DNA of 64,000 nucleotides from Streptomyces sp. NRRL F-2664 (GCF_000719345.1 NZ_JOFX01000002.1:1-64000); one strand, 5' to 3'; shown: positions 29,510 to 38,364, numbered from the stretch's first letter. Program-made: numbers and translations. Notes: generated by a model not told the origin, from the letters alone.

Positions 29510-30382
29510 TTACTGGTCGCCGACGGCGGTTCGTTGCGAAGGGACGGCCTTGCCCGACCGCTTGGCGAAGGTCGGAGTCTGGCTGTGGCACGAGGGGCAC
29601 AGATAACGCAGGTTCGCCCGCCGGTTGTCCAGCCGGTCGCCGTTCACGTGGTCGATCTCCAGGACGAGTCTCCGGCCGCGCCAGATGTCCCCGATGCCGC
29701 ATTCGGCGCACCTGTGAGGGACTCCGATGTCGTCGAGGGCTCGGCGGAGGGTAGCCGTCTTGGTGCGTGCGGATCCGTCTTCGAGCCGCCTGAGGATTTC
29801 CGCGGCGGACCTGCGGGCGGGGGAGCGGCTGCCGCGGGTGTGGCCCTGGCCCGTGAAGTGCGCGGTCGACAGCCCGTACTCCTCGATGCTCCGCCGTGCC
29901 TTGGCACGTCCGGCGCCGTCGAACGGGTGGTGGCCGAGCGCGCGCATGACATCAGCCATGCTCTTCGAGCCGAGGACGGCGGGGGCGATCGCGTCGCGGG
30001 CGAACAGGCGCCGCGACATCGGAGTGTCGCGGCGCCGAAAATGCGACGTGTCGATCCCGAACCGTTCGAGAAGCTTGCCGATGTGGACGTGCGCGCTGTT
30101 GTAGGGCTCGACGCCCATGGAGGAGAGCATCCCCGCGATGCTGTCCGTACGGGCTGCCGCCTCCCGCAACCGCTCCTCCGTGTAGTGCTGTCGGACCCTC
30201 GCGGGGAGCGGCTCGTCCACGAAGTGCGAGGTGTCGATCCCGTAGTGGGCCAACCTGTCACGGAGATACCGGCGGGGGCCTGCCAGGAGCGGGACGTCCA
30301 GCAGTCTCAGCAGGTCGACCAGGCTGGTGGCCCGTGGCGCGGTTCGGCTCAGCAGGTCCCTGGTAAACCTGACCTTGCTCAC
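29510..30382 (-). CDS. HNH endonuclease-domain protein with repeated IDTSHF motifs
   Basis: A 290-residue protein. The C-terminus has an HNH zinc fold: CAEC, EIDHVNGDRLDNRRANLRYL and CPSCH. Upstream are three short modules ending in YGIDTSHF, FGIDTSHF and YGLSTAHF, probably DNA-binding units like those in homing-type HNH proteins. GTG at 30382 overlaps the stop of the second HNH gene by four bases (GTGA), with GAGGAGGG upstream. Paralogue of that gene. Its stop is 12 bases from the tRNA 5' end. Biological role unknown. Confidence 0.85.
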   Translation of the reverse strand: MSKVRFTRDLLSRTAPRATSLVDLLRLLDVPLLAGPRRYLRDRLAHYGIDTSHFVDEPLPARVRQHYTEERLREAAARTDSIAGMLSSMGVEPYNSAHVHIGKLLERFGIDTSHFRRRDTPMSRRLFARDAIAPAVLGSKSMADVMRALGHHPFDGAGRAKARRSIEEYGLSTAHFTGQGHTRGSRSPARRSAAEILRRLEDGSARTKTATLRRALDDIGVPHRCAECGIGDIWRGRRLVLEIDHVNGDRLDNRRANLRYLCPSCHSQTPTFAKRSGKAVPSQRTAVGDQ

Positions 30383-31005
30383 GCCGCCCTCCTCGTCCTG
30401 CGGCCGCGGTAGGTGTCTGTGGTCGCGTGACAGTTGGGGCACAGGAGCCGGAGGTTCTCCCGTCGGCTGTCCCACCATTCGCCGTTGACGTGGTCGACCT
30501 CGTGCCGGAGGGGCTTGCCGTTCCAGTGGGGACCGACCCCGCACTCGGCGCACTCCTCCGGCACGCCGGCCTTCAGTAAATGCCTCCGCAACCGCTCGCC
30601 CGGCACCCTGCCGTCCTCCGGCCTTCTGAGGGACAGCGTCGGTCCCAGGGCCCCTTTGGGCCGGGGAATCCGCGTGGCGGCGAAGTGCGACGTGTCGATG
30701 CCGAGGGCTGCGATCCGCCGGGCGATGTGCGTCTGGTTGCCGCCGACGTTGCTGATGCCGAGGCGGTTGACCACGTCGGCGAAGGATGTGGACTCGGCCA
30801 CCACGTCACGGAGTCGCTCCTCGGTGTGTCGCGCCCATTTTATGGGGAAGTGCGAGTAATCGACCCCGCTCTCCCGCATCTTCGCCCGCACATAGCGTCT
30901 GCTGCCCGCGCTGGGCGTGCCCCCGCACCATCGGACGGCGTCGTCCCAGTTGTCCGTCTCGCGAGCCGCGGCTTCCAGCAACTCCCGTGTGAACCTGACC
31001 GCCAT
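30379..31005 (-). CDS. HNH endonuclease-domain protein, tandem paralogue, with TTA codon
   Basis: A 208-residue protein with the same architecture as the following gene but one fewer module: GVDYSHF and LGIDTSHF modules, then CAEC, EVDHVNGEWWDSRRENLRLL and CPNCH. It contains a TTA leucine codon (30577-30579 on the minus strand, in LRRHLLKAG), so translation should depend on the bldA tRNA. GGGAGGGGAGAG precedes the ATG at 31005. Coupled to the downstream HNH gene by a four-base overlap. Confidence 0.85.
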   Translation of the reverse strand: MAVRFTRELLEAAARETDNWDDAVRWCGGTPSAGSRRYVRAKMRESGVDYSHFPIKWARHTEERLRDVVAESTSFADVVNRLGISNVGGNQTHIARRIAALGIDTSHFAATRIPRPKGALGPTLSLRRPEDGRVPGERLRRHLLKAGVPEECAECGVGPHWNGKPLRHEVDHVNGEWWDSRRENLRLLCPNCHATTDTYRGRRTRRAA

Positions 31006-31094
31006 CTCTCTCCCCTCCCGGCCGCGTGTGCGGCGCTCGTACGGAGCAACGAGGTGATAGTCGGGACGGTCACGGGTGGGGTCGTCCGATAAGC

Positions 31095-31131
31095 GGAGCG
31101 GGGCGTCCCCCCTCAGGGACGACCCGCTCCG
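31095..31131 (-). terminator. Hairpin terminator after bcp
   Basis: A stem of about 16 bp, GGAGCGGGGCGTCCC against GGGACGACCCGCTCC with one mismatch, begins just beyond the bcp stop on the minus strand. Confidence 0.65.
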
Positions 31132-31143
31132 GGGGCGGCGGTG

Positions 31144-31611
31144 TCAGAGGCCGAGGTCCTTGATGATCTTGGCTACGTGGCCCGTCGCCTTCACGTTGTA
31201 GAAGGCGTGCTCGACCTTGCCCTCCTCGTCCACGACCACCGTGGAGCGGATGACGCCCGTGACCGTCTTGCCGTACAGCTTCTTCTCGCCGAACGCCCCG
31301 TACGCCGCCAGCGTCTCCTTCTCCGGGTCGCCGACCAGCGTGACCCTCAGGCTCTCCTTCTCGCGGAACTTCGCCAGCTTCTCCGGCTTGTCGGGGGAGA
31401 CGCCGATGACGTCGTAGCCGGCCGCCGCGAGGGCGTCCAGGTTGTCCGTGAAGTCGCAGGCCTGCTTCGTGCAGCCCGGGGTCAGGGCGGCGGGGTAGAA
31501 GTACACGATGACCTTGCGGCCCTTGTGGTCGGCGAGCGAGACCTCGTTGCCGTCCGCGTCGGGCAGGGTGAAGGCGGGGGCGGTGTCGCCCGGCTGGAGT
31601 CGCTCGCTCAT
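31144..31611 (-). CDS. bcp: Thioredoxin-dependent peroxiredoxin (Bcp/PrxQ)
   Basis: A 155-residue cytosolic peroxidase that reduces hydrogen peroxide and organic peroxides. The peroxidatic cysteine is Cys47 (LTPGCTKQAC) and the resolving cysteine Cys52 lies five residues on, the two-Cys PrxQ arrangement. Family motifs APAFTLPDADG and GVIRSTVVVDEEG are intact. Monocistronic, ending in its own terminator. Confidence 0.96.
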   Translation of the reverse strand: MSERLQPGDTAPAFTLPDADGNEVSLADHKGRKVIVYFYPAALTPGCTKQACDFTDNLDALAAAGYDVIGVSPDKPEKLAKFREKESLRVTLVGDPEKETLAAYGAFGEKKLYGKTVTGVIRSTVVVDEEGKVEHAFYNVKATGHVAKIIKDLGL

Positions 31612-31721
31612 CTGACAGTCTCCTCGGGAGGGGATCGGTACGTCACGAGACTAAGCTGACAGACTGTTCACGGCGGACTACGCCCCCACACGATCACGAC
31701 CACGACGACGGAGGCAGCGCG

Positions 31722-32042
31722 GTGTCGGAAGCCAGGACCCCCGCACAGATCGAGGCGGACATCGTCCGCCGCCGCGAGCAGCTCGCCGAGACGCTCGACG
31801 AGATCGGCGTGCGCATGCACCCGCAGACGATCATCGGGGACGCGCGGGCCCGGGTCGCCTCGACCGTCGACCGGACCGCCGGGCGTGCCGTCGCCTCCGT
31901 GAACCGCCTCGTGACGGACGTGAGCGACGGTCTGCGGCACGAGGACGGCAGCCCGCGGCTGGAGCGTGTCGTCCCCGTCGCGCTGCTCGCGGTGGGTGTG
32001 GTGGGGCTGCTCGTGGTCTCGGCGCGCCGCAGGCGCGCATGA
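31722..32042 (+). CDS. DUF3618 membrane protein
   Basis: A 106-residue protein of the DUF3618 family: acidic N-terminal helix TPAQIEADIVRRREQLAETL, amphipathic middle, and one C-terminal membrane helix (VVPVALLAVGVVGLLVV) followed by an Arg-rich end. Family function unknown. GTG at 31722. Located 44 bp upstream of the GroES-like gene. Confidence 0.88.
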   Translation: MSEARTPAQIEADIVRRREQLAETLDEIGVRMHPQTIIGDARARVASTVDRTAGRAVASVNRLVTDVSDGLRHEDGSPRLERVVPVALLAVGVVGLLVVSARRRRA

Positions 32043-32085
32043 CCCTGCGGGGTGCGGGGCGCCCTTGGACAGGTAGGTTCGGGGC

Positions 32086-32427
32086 GTGAGCGAGAACACC
32101 ACCCACGACAAGCTGCCCATCCGCATGCTGCACGACCGCGTGCTCGTGAAGTCCGACCTGCCCGAGGGCGAGCGGCGCTCCGGCGGCGGCATCCTGATCC
32201 CGGCGACGGCCGCCGTGGGCAAGCGGCTGGCCTGGGCCGAGGTCGTCGCGGTCGGGCAGAACGTCCGGACCGTCGAGCCCGGTGACCGGGTGCTGTACGA
32301 CCCCGAGGACCGGGCCGAGGTCGAGGTGCGCGGGGCGACGTACGTGCTGATGCGCGAGCGGGACCTGCACGCCGTGGCCGCGGAGCGGCTGGAGGGGTCG
32401 GAGGACTCGACGGGGCTGTACCTCTGA
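32086..32427 (+). CDS. GroES-like co-chaperonin domain protein
   Basis: A 113-residue protein with the Cpn10 fold signature: PIRMLHDRVLV, then GGILIPATA and the later GDRVLYDPEDRAEVEVRGATYVLMRERDLHAV. It differs from canonical GroES in the mobile-loop region (SDLPEGERRSGGG), and no GroEL gene is adjacent, so it is a GroES-like paralogue. GTG at 32086. TAGGTT at 32074-32079 ends six bases before the start, so the transcript may be leaderless. Confidence 0.85.
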   Translation: MSENTTHDKLPIRMLHDRVLVKSDLPEGERRSGGGILIPATAAVGKRLAWAEVVAVGQNVRTVEPGDRVLYDPEDRAEVEVRGATYVLMRERDLHAVAAERLEGSEDSTGLYL

Positions 32428-32458
32428 TCCGCTGTCCGATGACCGATGGATGACGACG

Positions 32459-32486
32459 AGGGCCGGTGGCGGAGGTCACCGGCCCT
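32459..32486 (+). terminator. Hairpin terminator after GroES-like gene
   Basis: AGGGCCGGTG (32459-32468) pairs exactly with CACCGGCCCT (32477-32486), followed by TCTCG. It precedes the riboswitch of the next gene. Confidence 0.65.
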
Positions 32487-32516
32487 TCTCGCTGCCGTTT
32501 GCTACGGTGGGGAGAC

Positions 32517-32557
32517 CCCCGACGAGACGCGCCGTACCGGGTACGACAAGACGACGC
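32517..32557 (+). ncRNA. Guanidine-III riboswitch (ykkC-III motif)
   Basis: The segment reads CCCCGACGAG, then GCGCCGTACC, then ACGACAAGACGACGC. From memory it closely matches the Thermobifida fusca guanidine-III aptamer, including GACGAG, GCGCCGUACC and GACAAGACG. The pseudoknot half GCGCCGT pairs with ACGACGC with one mismatch. It ends 34 bases upstream of a Gdx/SugE-type exporter whose start has GGAGGTG, so ligand binding probably frees that site. Confidence 0.8.
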
Positions 32558-32591
32558 ACCCCGTATCGACCGATGTCTCGGAGGTGCCGTC

Positions 32592-32912
32592 ATGGCCTGG
32601 GTCCTTCTTCTTCTCGCCGGTCTGCTCGAAGTGGGCTGGTCGATCGGCATGAAGTTCACCGACGGCTTCACCCGGCTGTGGCCCAGTGTGTTCACGGGCG
32701 CCGGGATCGTGGCGAGCATGGTGCTGCTGTCCTACGCCGCGAAGACCCTGCCCATCGGTACGGCGTACGGGGTGTGGGTGGGCATCGGTGCCGCGGGTGC
32801 GGCCGTGCTCGGTATGGCGGTGCTGGGTGAGCCCGTCACCGCCGCCCGGATCTTCTTCATCTGTCTGCTGCTGGTCGCCGTGGTGGGGCTGAAGGCGACC
32901 TCCGGTCACTGA
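32592..32912 (+). CDS. Small multidrug resistance transporter, Gdx/SugE guanidinium exporter
   Basis: A 106-residue protein with four membrane helices. The first helix carries the essential glutamate (LLAGLLEVGWSIGMKF), and the SugE/Gdx subtype signature IGTAYGVWVGIGAAGAAVLG is present instead of the EmrE pattern. Gdx proteins export guanidinium with proton exchange. The upstream guanidine-III riboswitch supports this. ATG at 32592. Confidence 0.92.
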   Translation: MAWVLLLLAGLLEVGWSIGMKFTDGFTRLWPSVFTGAGIVASMVLLSYAAKTLPIGTAYGVWVGIGAAGAAVLGMAVLGEPVTAARIFFICLLLVAVVGLKATSGH

Positions 32913-32961
32913 CCGCGGGTCGGTGACCCCTGCCCCCGGTCGCTGCCGGCTGCTGCGTCGG

Positions 32962-35418
32962 CTACTCCAGGAACGCCGACGGGGGGCGGGGGCCTCCGGT
33001 CGTCCCGCCGCCGTCCCAGCCGCCTCCGCCGGTGCCCGTGCCGCCGCGGGTGTCGGCGGTGGCGCCGCCGTCGTCGCCCTGGGTGGTGCCGCCGTCGTCC
33101 TGGCCGCCCTGGGTGCGGCCTGCGGTGTCCTGGCCGCCTTGCGTCCGTCCGCCGTCGCTGCGGCCGCCGCCGTCCTGGCCTGCGCTGTCGCCGCCTCCGG
33201 TGTCGCGGCCGCCCTGGGTGCGGCCGCCTCCGTCCGGTCCGCCGTTGTCCTGGCCGCCGGACGGCGGCGTCGGCCGCCGGGAGGGGGACTGCGTGTCCTC
33301 GTCCGGTGTCTGCGGCGGCTGGTTCGACTCCGAGGAGGGGGGCGGGGGCGGTGCGGCGCCCTGCTGGAGGTCGAGGTCGAAGTCGACGGGGTCGGTGGCC
33401 TCCAGGGCGCTCTTCGTGTACGCGGCCCAGATGCGGGCCGGGTAGCCGCCACCGCCGATGCGGGGCTCGCCGAGGGCCCCGTACAGGGATTCCAGGCTGC
33501 CGGTGTCCGGGTCCTGGCCCATCATGGCGACGACCGTGACCAGGTTCGGGGTGTAGGCGGCGAACCAGGCCGAGCGGTCCAGTTCTCCGGTGCCGGTCTT
33601 GCCGGCGGCGGGGTGGCCGGCGGCGAGGGCGGCCGTTCCGGTGCCGTTGTCGACGACGCTGACCAGCATGGAGGTGGTGGTGTCGGCGGCCTCGCGGCTG
33701 ATGGCCTGGACGGGGGTGCGTTCGGGGAGGGGGATCCTGTCGTCGCCCTTCGCGATCTCCTCCAGGAAGGTGTAGGGGGTGCGGCGGCCGTGGTCGGCGA
33801 GGGTCGCGTACGCCTGGGTCATGTCGAGGACGCTGGCCTGGAGGGTGCCGAGCGCCATGGCCGGGCCGACGGCGAAGTTCGGGGTGTCCTCGGGGATGCC
33901 CAGGTCGATGGCGGTCTTCTTGACCCTGGCGGTTCCGACGTCGACGGCCATCTGCGCGTAGACGGCGTTGACGGAGAGGTCGGTGGCGGTGTTCACGGTG
34001 ATGTTCCCGTAGGAGATGCGGCCCTCGTTCTCCGGGGCGAAGCGGATCCGGCCGCCGACGACGGGGCGTCTGTCGTCGCCGTTGTAGAGCGTGTGGGGGG
34101 TGATCCGGCGGCCGTCCTGGGTGCGGGAGTCGTTCTCGACGGCGGCCGCGAAGACGAACGGTTTGAAGGTGGAGGCGACCTGGTAGTCGTGCCGGGTCGC
34201 GTTGTTCACGTACTGCCGGGTGTAGTCGACGCCGCCGTACATGGCGACGACCTTGCCGGTGGCCGGGTCGATGGAGACGCCGCCGGCCCGCACCACCCGG
34301 TCCGCCGTGCGGGTCTGGGGGTCGAGCCTGCTGAGCATCCGGTCGTCGACGGCTTCGACGAAGTCGGCCTGGCGGCGCCGGTCGATGGTGGTGCGGATCC
34401 GGTAGCCGCCCTCGGCGAGGGTCTTGTCGTCGAGGATGCCGCGGTCGAGGATGAAGTCCTTGATCGCTTCCACCAGGTAGCCGCGCTGGCCGGACAGACC
34501 GGGGGCGGCCCGTACCTTGCCGGGCTCGGGGAACGTCGTGGTCGTGCGTTGTGCGGCGGTCAGCCAGCCCTTCTTGACCATGCCGTCGAGGACGTAGTTC
34601 CAGCGGGCGAGGGCGCGGGTGCGGCTCTGCGGGTGGGAGACGACGTCGAAGGCGCTGGGGGAGTTGAGGAGGGTGGCGAGGTAGGCGCCCTCGGCGGTGG
34701 TGAGGCCGCCGACATCCTTGCCGTAGTAGGCCTGGGAGGCGGCCTGGATGCCGTAGGCGTTGCGTCCGAAGTAGCTGGTGTTGAGGTAGCCCTCCAGGAT
34801 GTAGGCCTTGGACTTCTCGCGGCCCAGCTTGACGGCGATGAAGAACTCCTTGGCCTTGCGTTTGATGGTCTGTTCCTGGCCCAGGTAGTAGTTCTTGACG
34901 TACTGCTGGGTGATCGTCGAGCCGGACTGGGTGCCTTTGCCGGTGGCCGTGTTCCAGGCGGCGCGGACCATCGCCTTGGGGTCCACCGCCCGTTCGGAGT
35001 AGAAGTCCCGGTCCTCCGCGGCCAGTACGGCTTCCTGGACGGTCAGCGGGATCTGCGAGAGGGGCACGTTGACGCGGTTGACCTCGCCGTCGCGGGCGAG
35101 CTGGGAGCCGTCGGAGTAGAGGTAGACGTTCGACTGGGCGGTCGCGGCGGCGTTGGCCGGCGGGATGTCGACGAGCAGGTAACCGGCCACGAGGCCGCCG
35201 CAGATCAGGAGGGCGAGGAGCAGTGCGGCGCCGAGGAGCGTGCGCCAGGTGGGGAGGAGGCGGCGTGGGCCGGTCCGCCGGGGGCGGGTCTGCTTCCCGG
35301 GGCGGTCGGGGCGGCTCGGGCGGCCGGTGCGGTGCGGTGCGCCGGGGTCGCCCCCGCCGTGGGGCGGGGTGTCCGGGTCGCGAGGGGTCCAGCCCGCGGG
35401 TGGTGACGGGTCGCTCAT
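32962..35418 (-). CDS. Class A penicillin-binding protein with Gly/Gln/Asp-rich tail
   Basis: An 818-residue bifunctional cell-wall enzyme with a cytosolic Pro/Arg-rich head and one membrane helix (about residues 57-80). The GT51 transglycosylase has EDRDFYSE (catalytic Glu135) and STITQQ. The transpeptidase has SxxK (Ser416 in STFKP), SVN (482-484) and KTG (607-609). The last 120 residues are low complexity, with repeats such as TQGGQD and DGGGR. Start ATG at 35418. Confidence 0.93.
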   Translation of the reverse strand: MSDPSPPAGWTPRDPDTPPHGGGDPGAPHRTGRPSRPDRPGKQTRPRRTGPRRLLPTWRTLLGAALLLALLICGGLVAGYLLVDIPPANAAATAQSNVYLYSDGSQLARDGEVNRVNVPLSQIPLTVQEAVLAAEDRDFYSERAVDPKAMVRAAWNTATGKGTQSGSTITQQYVKNYYLGQEQTIKRKAKEFFIAVKLGREKSKAYILEGYLNTSYFGRNAYGIQAASQAYYGKDVGGLTTAEGAYLATLLNSPSAFDVVSHPQSRTRALARWNYVLDGMVKKGWLTAAQRTTTTFPEPGKVRAAPGLSGQRGYLVEAIKDFILDRGILDDKTLAEGGYRIRTTIDRRRQADFVEAVDDRMLSRLDPQTRTADRVVRAGGVSIDPATGKVVAMYGGVDYTRQYVNNATRHDYQVASTFKPFVFAAAVENDSRTQDGRRITPHTLYNGDDRRPVVGGRIRFAPENEGRISYGNITVNTATDLSVNAVYAQMAVDVGTARVKKTAIDLGIPEDTPNFAVGPAMALGTLQASVLDMTQAYATLADHGRRTPYTFLEEIAKGDDRIPLPERTPVQAISREAADTTTSMLVSVVDNGTGTAALAAGHPAAGKTGTGELDRSAWFAAYTPNLVTVVAMMGQDPDTGSLESLYGALGEPRIGGGGYPARIWAAYTKSALEATDPVDFDLDLQQGAAPPPPPSSESNQPPQTPDEDTQSPSRRPTPPSGGQDNGGPDGGGRTQGGRDTGGGDSAGQDGGGRSDGGRTQGGQDTAGRTQGGQDDGGTTQGDDGGATADTRGGTGTGGGGWDGGGTTGGPRPPSAFLE

Positions 35419-35594
35419 CTCCAGGACTCCTCGCCGCTGTTCGAAATATCCACTTCTGTACCTCATGGTGTCTACCCGATGGCCGGTGCCCACCGCCCCG
35501 GACGGGGATAAATCGGTCGCGTGGCTCGCCCCTCCGCACTAAGCTCGCGCGCTTTGGCCGACGTAGGAACGACGCGTAAATCGGAGGGGATACG

Positions 35595-35630
35595 GTGCGC
35601 CAGAGAGTGCGCCAGAGAGTGCGCCAGAGC
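35595..35630 (+). repeat. Tandem 12-bp repeat at the 5' end of a permease gene
   Basis: GTGCGCCAGAGA occurs twice and then once with a final C. The period is a multiple of three, so copy-number changes keep the frame and only alter the Arg-Gln-Arg-Val head. Confidence 0.8.
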
Positions 35631-36530
35631 ACGCGCCGCGAAGGGCGCGACGGCCTGCGCCAGGACGTACGCGATGACCTGCACCATGACGTGCGCCCGG
35701 GAGTGCGGCAGGAAGCACGCCGGAGAGCGGCCCTCTATGCGGCGGTCGCGGCCGGCGGGTTCCGGCGCTACGCCACCTACGGGACGGCGACCGCGGCGGG
35801 CGTGTTCACCAACACCGTCTTCGGGTTCATCGTCGCGTTCACGTACATCGCGCTGTGGGAGCAGCGCCCCGGCCTGGGCGGATACGACCAGGCCCAGGCC
35901 CTGACCTTCGTCTGGGTGAGCCAGTCGCTGCTGGCCGCCGGGGCGTTGATCGGCGGCGGTTTCCAGGAGGAGCTCCAGGAGCGCGTCCGCACCGGCGACA
36001 TCGCGGTCGACCTGTACCGGCCCGCCGACCTGCAGATGTGGTGGCTGGCGGCCGACCTGGGCCGCGCCGCCTTCCAGCTGCTGGGGCGGGGGCTGGTCCC
36101 GATCGTTGCGGGGGCGCTGTTCTTCCGGCTGGCGCTGCCCACGGACCCGGAACGCTGGCTGCTGTTCCTCGTCTCCGTGGCGCTCGGGCTGGTGGTGAGC
36201 TTCGCGGTGCGCTACCTGCTGGGTCTGCTGGCCTTCTGGCTGTTGGACGGGGCCGGGATCAACCTGATGGCGACCGTCGTCTCGATCTTCTTCTCGGGGA
36301 TGCTGCTGCCGCTGACCGTCTTCCCGGGCGCCTTCGGCGAGTTCGTGCGCGTCCTGCCGTGGGCGGCCATGCTCCAGGTCCCGCTGGACGTACTGCTGGG
36401 TGAGCACGCGGGCGCCGGGGACGCGGCAGGGGCGCTGGCCTTCCAGGTCTTCTGGGTCCTCGTACTGCTGTGTGCGGGACGGGTGTTGCAGTCGGCGGCG
36501 ACGCGGAAGGTGGTGGTCCAGGGTGGCTGA
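35595..36530 (+). CDS. ABC-2 type transporter permease, first subunit
   Basis: A 311-residue protein with six membrane helices of the DUF990/ABC-2 permease group, located at the head of a three-gene exporter operon. The first codons are three near-identical 12-base units (35595-35630), giving an Arg/Gln-rich cytosolic head. Start GTG at 35595. The stop overlaps the second permease start by eight bases. Substrate unknown. Confidence 0.85.
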   Translation: MRQRVRQRVRQSTRREGRDGLRQDVRDDLHHDVRPGVRQEARRRAALYAAVAAGGFRRYATYGTATAAGVFTNTVFGFIVAFTYIALWEQRPGLGGYDQAQALTFVWVSQSLLAAGALIGGGFQEELQERVRTGDIAVDLYRPADLQMWWLAADLGRAAFQLLGRGLVPIVAGALFFRLALPTDPERWLLFLVSVALGLVVSFAVRYLLGLLAFWLLDGAGINLMATVVSIFFSGMLLPLTVFPGAFGEFVRVLPWAAMLQVPLDVLLGEHAGAGDAAGALAFQVFWVLVLLCAGRVLQSAATRKVVVQGG

Positions 36531-37389
36531 GGCGGTACTGGAGAGGGAGTTCGCGGGCCTGGAGGTGCCGCCGGCGCCGGGCCGGGTACGGGAGGGGCTG
36601 CGCGGCTACGGCCTGATCGCCGCCATGTGGATCCGGTCGACGATGACGTACCGGACGTCCTTCATCCTGTCGACGCTGGGGAACGCGGCGATCACGCTCC
36701 TGGACTTCGTCGCGATCTCCATCATGTTCTCGCACGTGGACGTCCTCGGCGGGTTCACGCTGCCCGAGGTCGCGTTGCTGTACGGGTCGTGCTCGGCGTC
36801 GCTGGGGCTGGCGGACCTGCTGCTGGGGAACACCGACCGGATCGGCGCCAGGATCCGCGACGGTTCGCTCGACACGATGCTGGTGCGGCCGGTGCCGCTG
36901 CTGGCGCAGGTCGCGGCGGACCGTTTCGCGCTGCGCCGGCTGGGCCGGATCGGGCAGGGGCTGGGGGTGCTGGGCTGGGCGCTGTGGTCGCTGGAGGTGG
37001 ACTGGACGGTCGGCAGGGTGCTGCTGGTGCCGGTGATGCTGCTGGCCGGCGGGTCGATCTTCGCGGCGGTGATGGTGGCCGGGGCCGCCTTCCAGTTCGT
37101 GGCCGGGGACGCGGCGGAGGTGCAGAACTCCTTCACCTACGGCGGCTGCACGATGCTGCAGTACCCGCCGACGGTCTTCACGACGGACCTGCTGCGCGGG
37201 GTGACCTTCATCGTCCCGCTGGCCTTCGTCAACTGGCTGCCCGCGCTGTATGTGCTGGGGCGGCCCGATCCGCTGGGGCTGCCGGGGTGGGCCGCGTTCC
37301 TGAGCCCGTTGGTGGCCCTGGCGGTGTTCGTACCCGCGTCGCTGGCCTGGCGTGCGGGAGTCCGTTCGTACCGGAGTACGGGGAGCTGA
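36523..37389 (+). CDS. ABC-2 type transporter permease, second subunit
   Basis: A 288-residue protein with six helices, paralogous in type to the preceding permease. It carries the DUF990-like motif GSLDTMLVRPVPLLAQVAADR, which matches the coupling-helix region GDIAVDLYRPADLQMWWLAADL of the first subunit. The two form a heterodimeric exporter with the ATPase that follows. GTG at 36523, inside the end of the first permease. Confidence 0.87.
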   Translation: MAEAVLEREFAGLEVPPAPGRVREGLRGYGLIAAMWIRSTMTYRTSFILSTLGNAAITLLDFVAISIMFSHVDVLGGFTLPEVALLYGSCSASLGLADLLLGNTDRIGARIRDGSLDTMLVRPVPLLAQVAADRFALRRLGRIGQGLGVLGWALWSLEVDWTVGRVLLVPVMLLAGGSIFAAVMVAGAAFQFVAGDAAEVQNSFTYGGCTMLQYPPTVFTTDLLRGVTFIVPLAFVNWLPALYVLGRPDPLGLPGWAAFLSPLVALAVFVPASLAWRAGVRSYRSTGS

Positions 37390-37392
37390 GCC

Positions 37393-38364
37393 GTGGTGGA
37401 TGATGCGCTGATCTCGCTGGACGGGGTCGAGAAGGTCTTCGACGTACGACGCCGGGTGGGTCTGGTGCGCCGGGAGAAACGCCGGGTCAGGGCGGTGGAC
37501 GGGATCAGTTTCGAGGTCGGTCGGGGCGAGGTGGTCGGCTATATCGGGCCCAACGGCGCCGGCAAGTCGACGACGATCAAGATGCTGACCGGGATCCTGA
37601 CGCCGAGCGGCGGCCGGCTGCGGGTCGCGGGCATCGACCCGGCGCGGGAGCGGGTGCGTCTGGCGCAGCGGATCGGGGTGGTGTTCGGGCAGCGCACCAC
37701 GCTGTGGTGGGACCTGCCGCTGAAGGACTCGTACGGGCTGATGCGGCGGATGTACCGGGTGCCGCGGGCACGGTTCGAGGAGAACCTGGAGCGGTGCGTG
37801 GACCGCCTCGACCTGGCGGAGCTGCTGGACGTGCCGGTACGGCAGCTGTCGCTGGGGCAGCGGATGCGCGGGGACATCGCGGCGGCGCTGCTGCACGATC
37901 CGGACGTGCTGTACCTGGACGAGCCGACGATCGGACTGGACGTGGTGAGCAAGGCGAAGGTACGCGGCTTCCTGCGGCAGTTGAACGAGGAGCGCGGGAC
38001 GACGGTGCTGCTGACCACGCACGACCTGCAGGACATCGAGCAGCTCTGCGAGAGGGTGATGGTGATCGACCACGGGCGGCTGATGTACGACGGGCCGCTG
38101 GGCGGGTTGCATGCGGCGGGGTCGGTGGGGGAGAGCGAGCGGACGCTGGTGGTGGACCTGGAGCGGGAGGTCGCGCCGATCAGCGTGCCGGGGGCGCGGG
38201 TGGTGAAGGTGGAGGGTCCCCGGCAGTGGCTGGCCTTCCCGGCCGGGGCGTCGGCGGCGCCGCTGGTGTCGGCGGTGGCGGCCCAGTACCCGCTGGTGGA
38301 CCTGTCCGTGCGGGAACCGGACATCGAGGACGTGATCGCGCGGATGTACGCGGGGCGTGGTTGA
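37393..38364 (+). CDS. ABC transporter ATP-binding protein (exporter)
   Basis: A 323-residue ATPase. Walker A is GPNGAGKST; signature is LSLGQRMRGD (a variant of LSGGQ); Walker B is LYLDEPTIGLD, with the switch His in TTHD. A C-terminal extension of about 80 residues resembles the regulatory domain of the NatA/CcmA-like group. GTG at 37393, three bases after the second permease stop. Substrate unknown. Confidence 0.92.
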   Translation: MVDDALISLDGVEKVFDVRRRVGLVRREKRRVRAVDGISFEVGRGEVVGYIGPNGAGKSTTIKMLTGILTPSGGRLRVAGIDPARERVRLAQRIGVVFGQRTTLWWDLPLKDSYGLMRRMYRVPRARFEENLERCVDRLDLAELLDVPVRQLSLGQRMRGDIAAALLHDPDVLYLDEPTIGLDVVSKAKVRGFLRQLNEERGTTVLLTTHDLQDIEQLCERVMVIDHGRLMYDGPLGGLHAAGSVGESERTLVVDLEREVAPISVPGARVVKVEGPRQWLAFPAGASAAPLVSAVAAQYPLVDLSVREPDIEDVIARMYAGRG

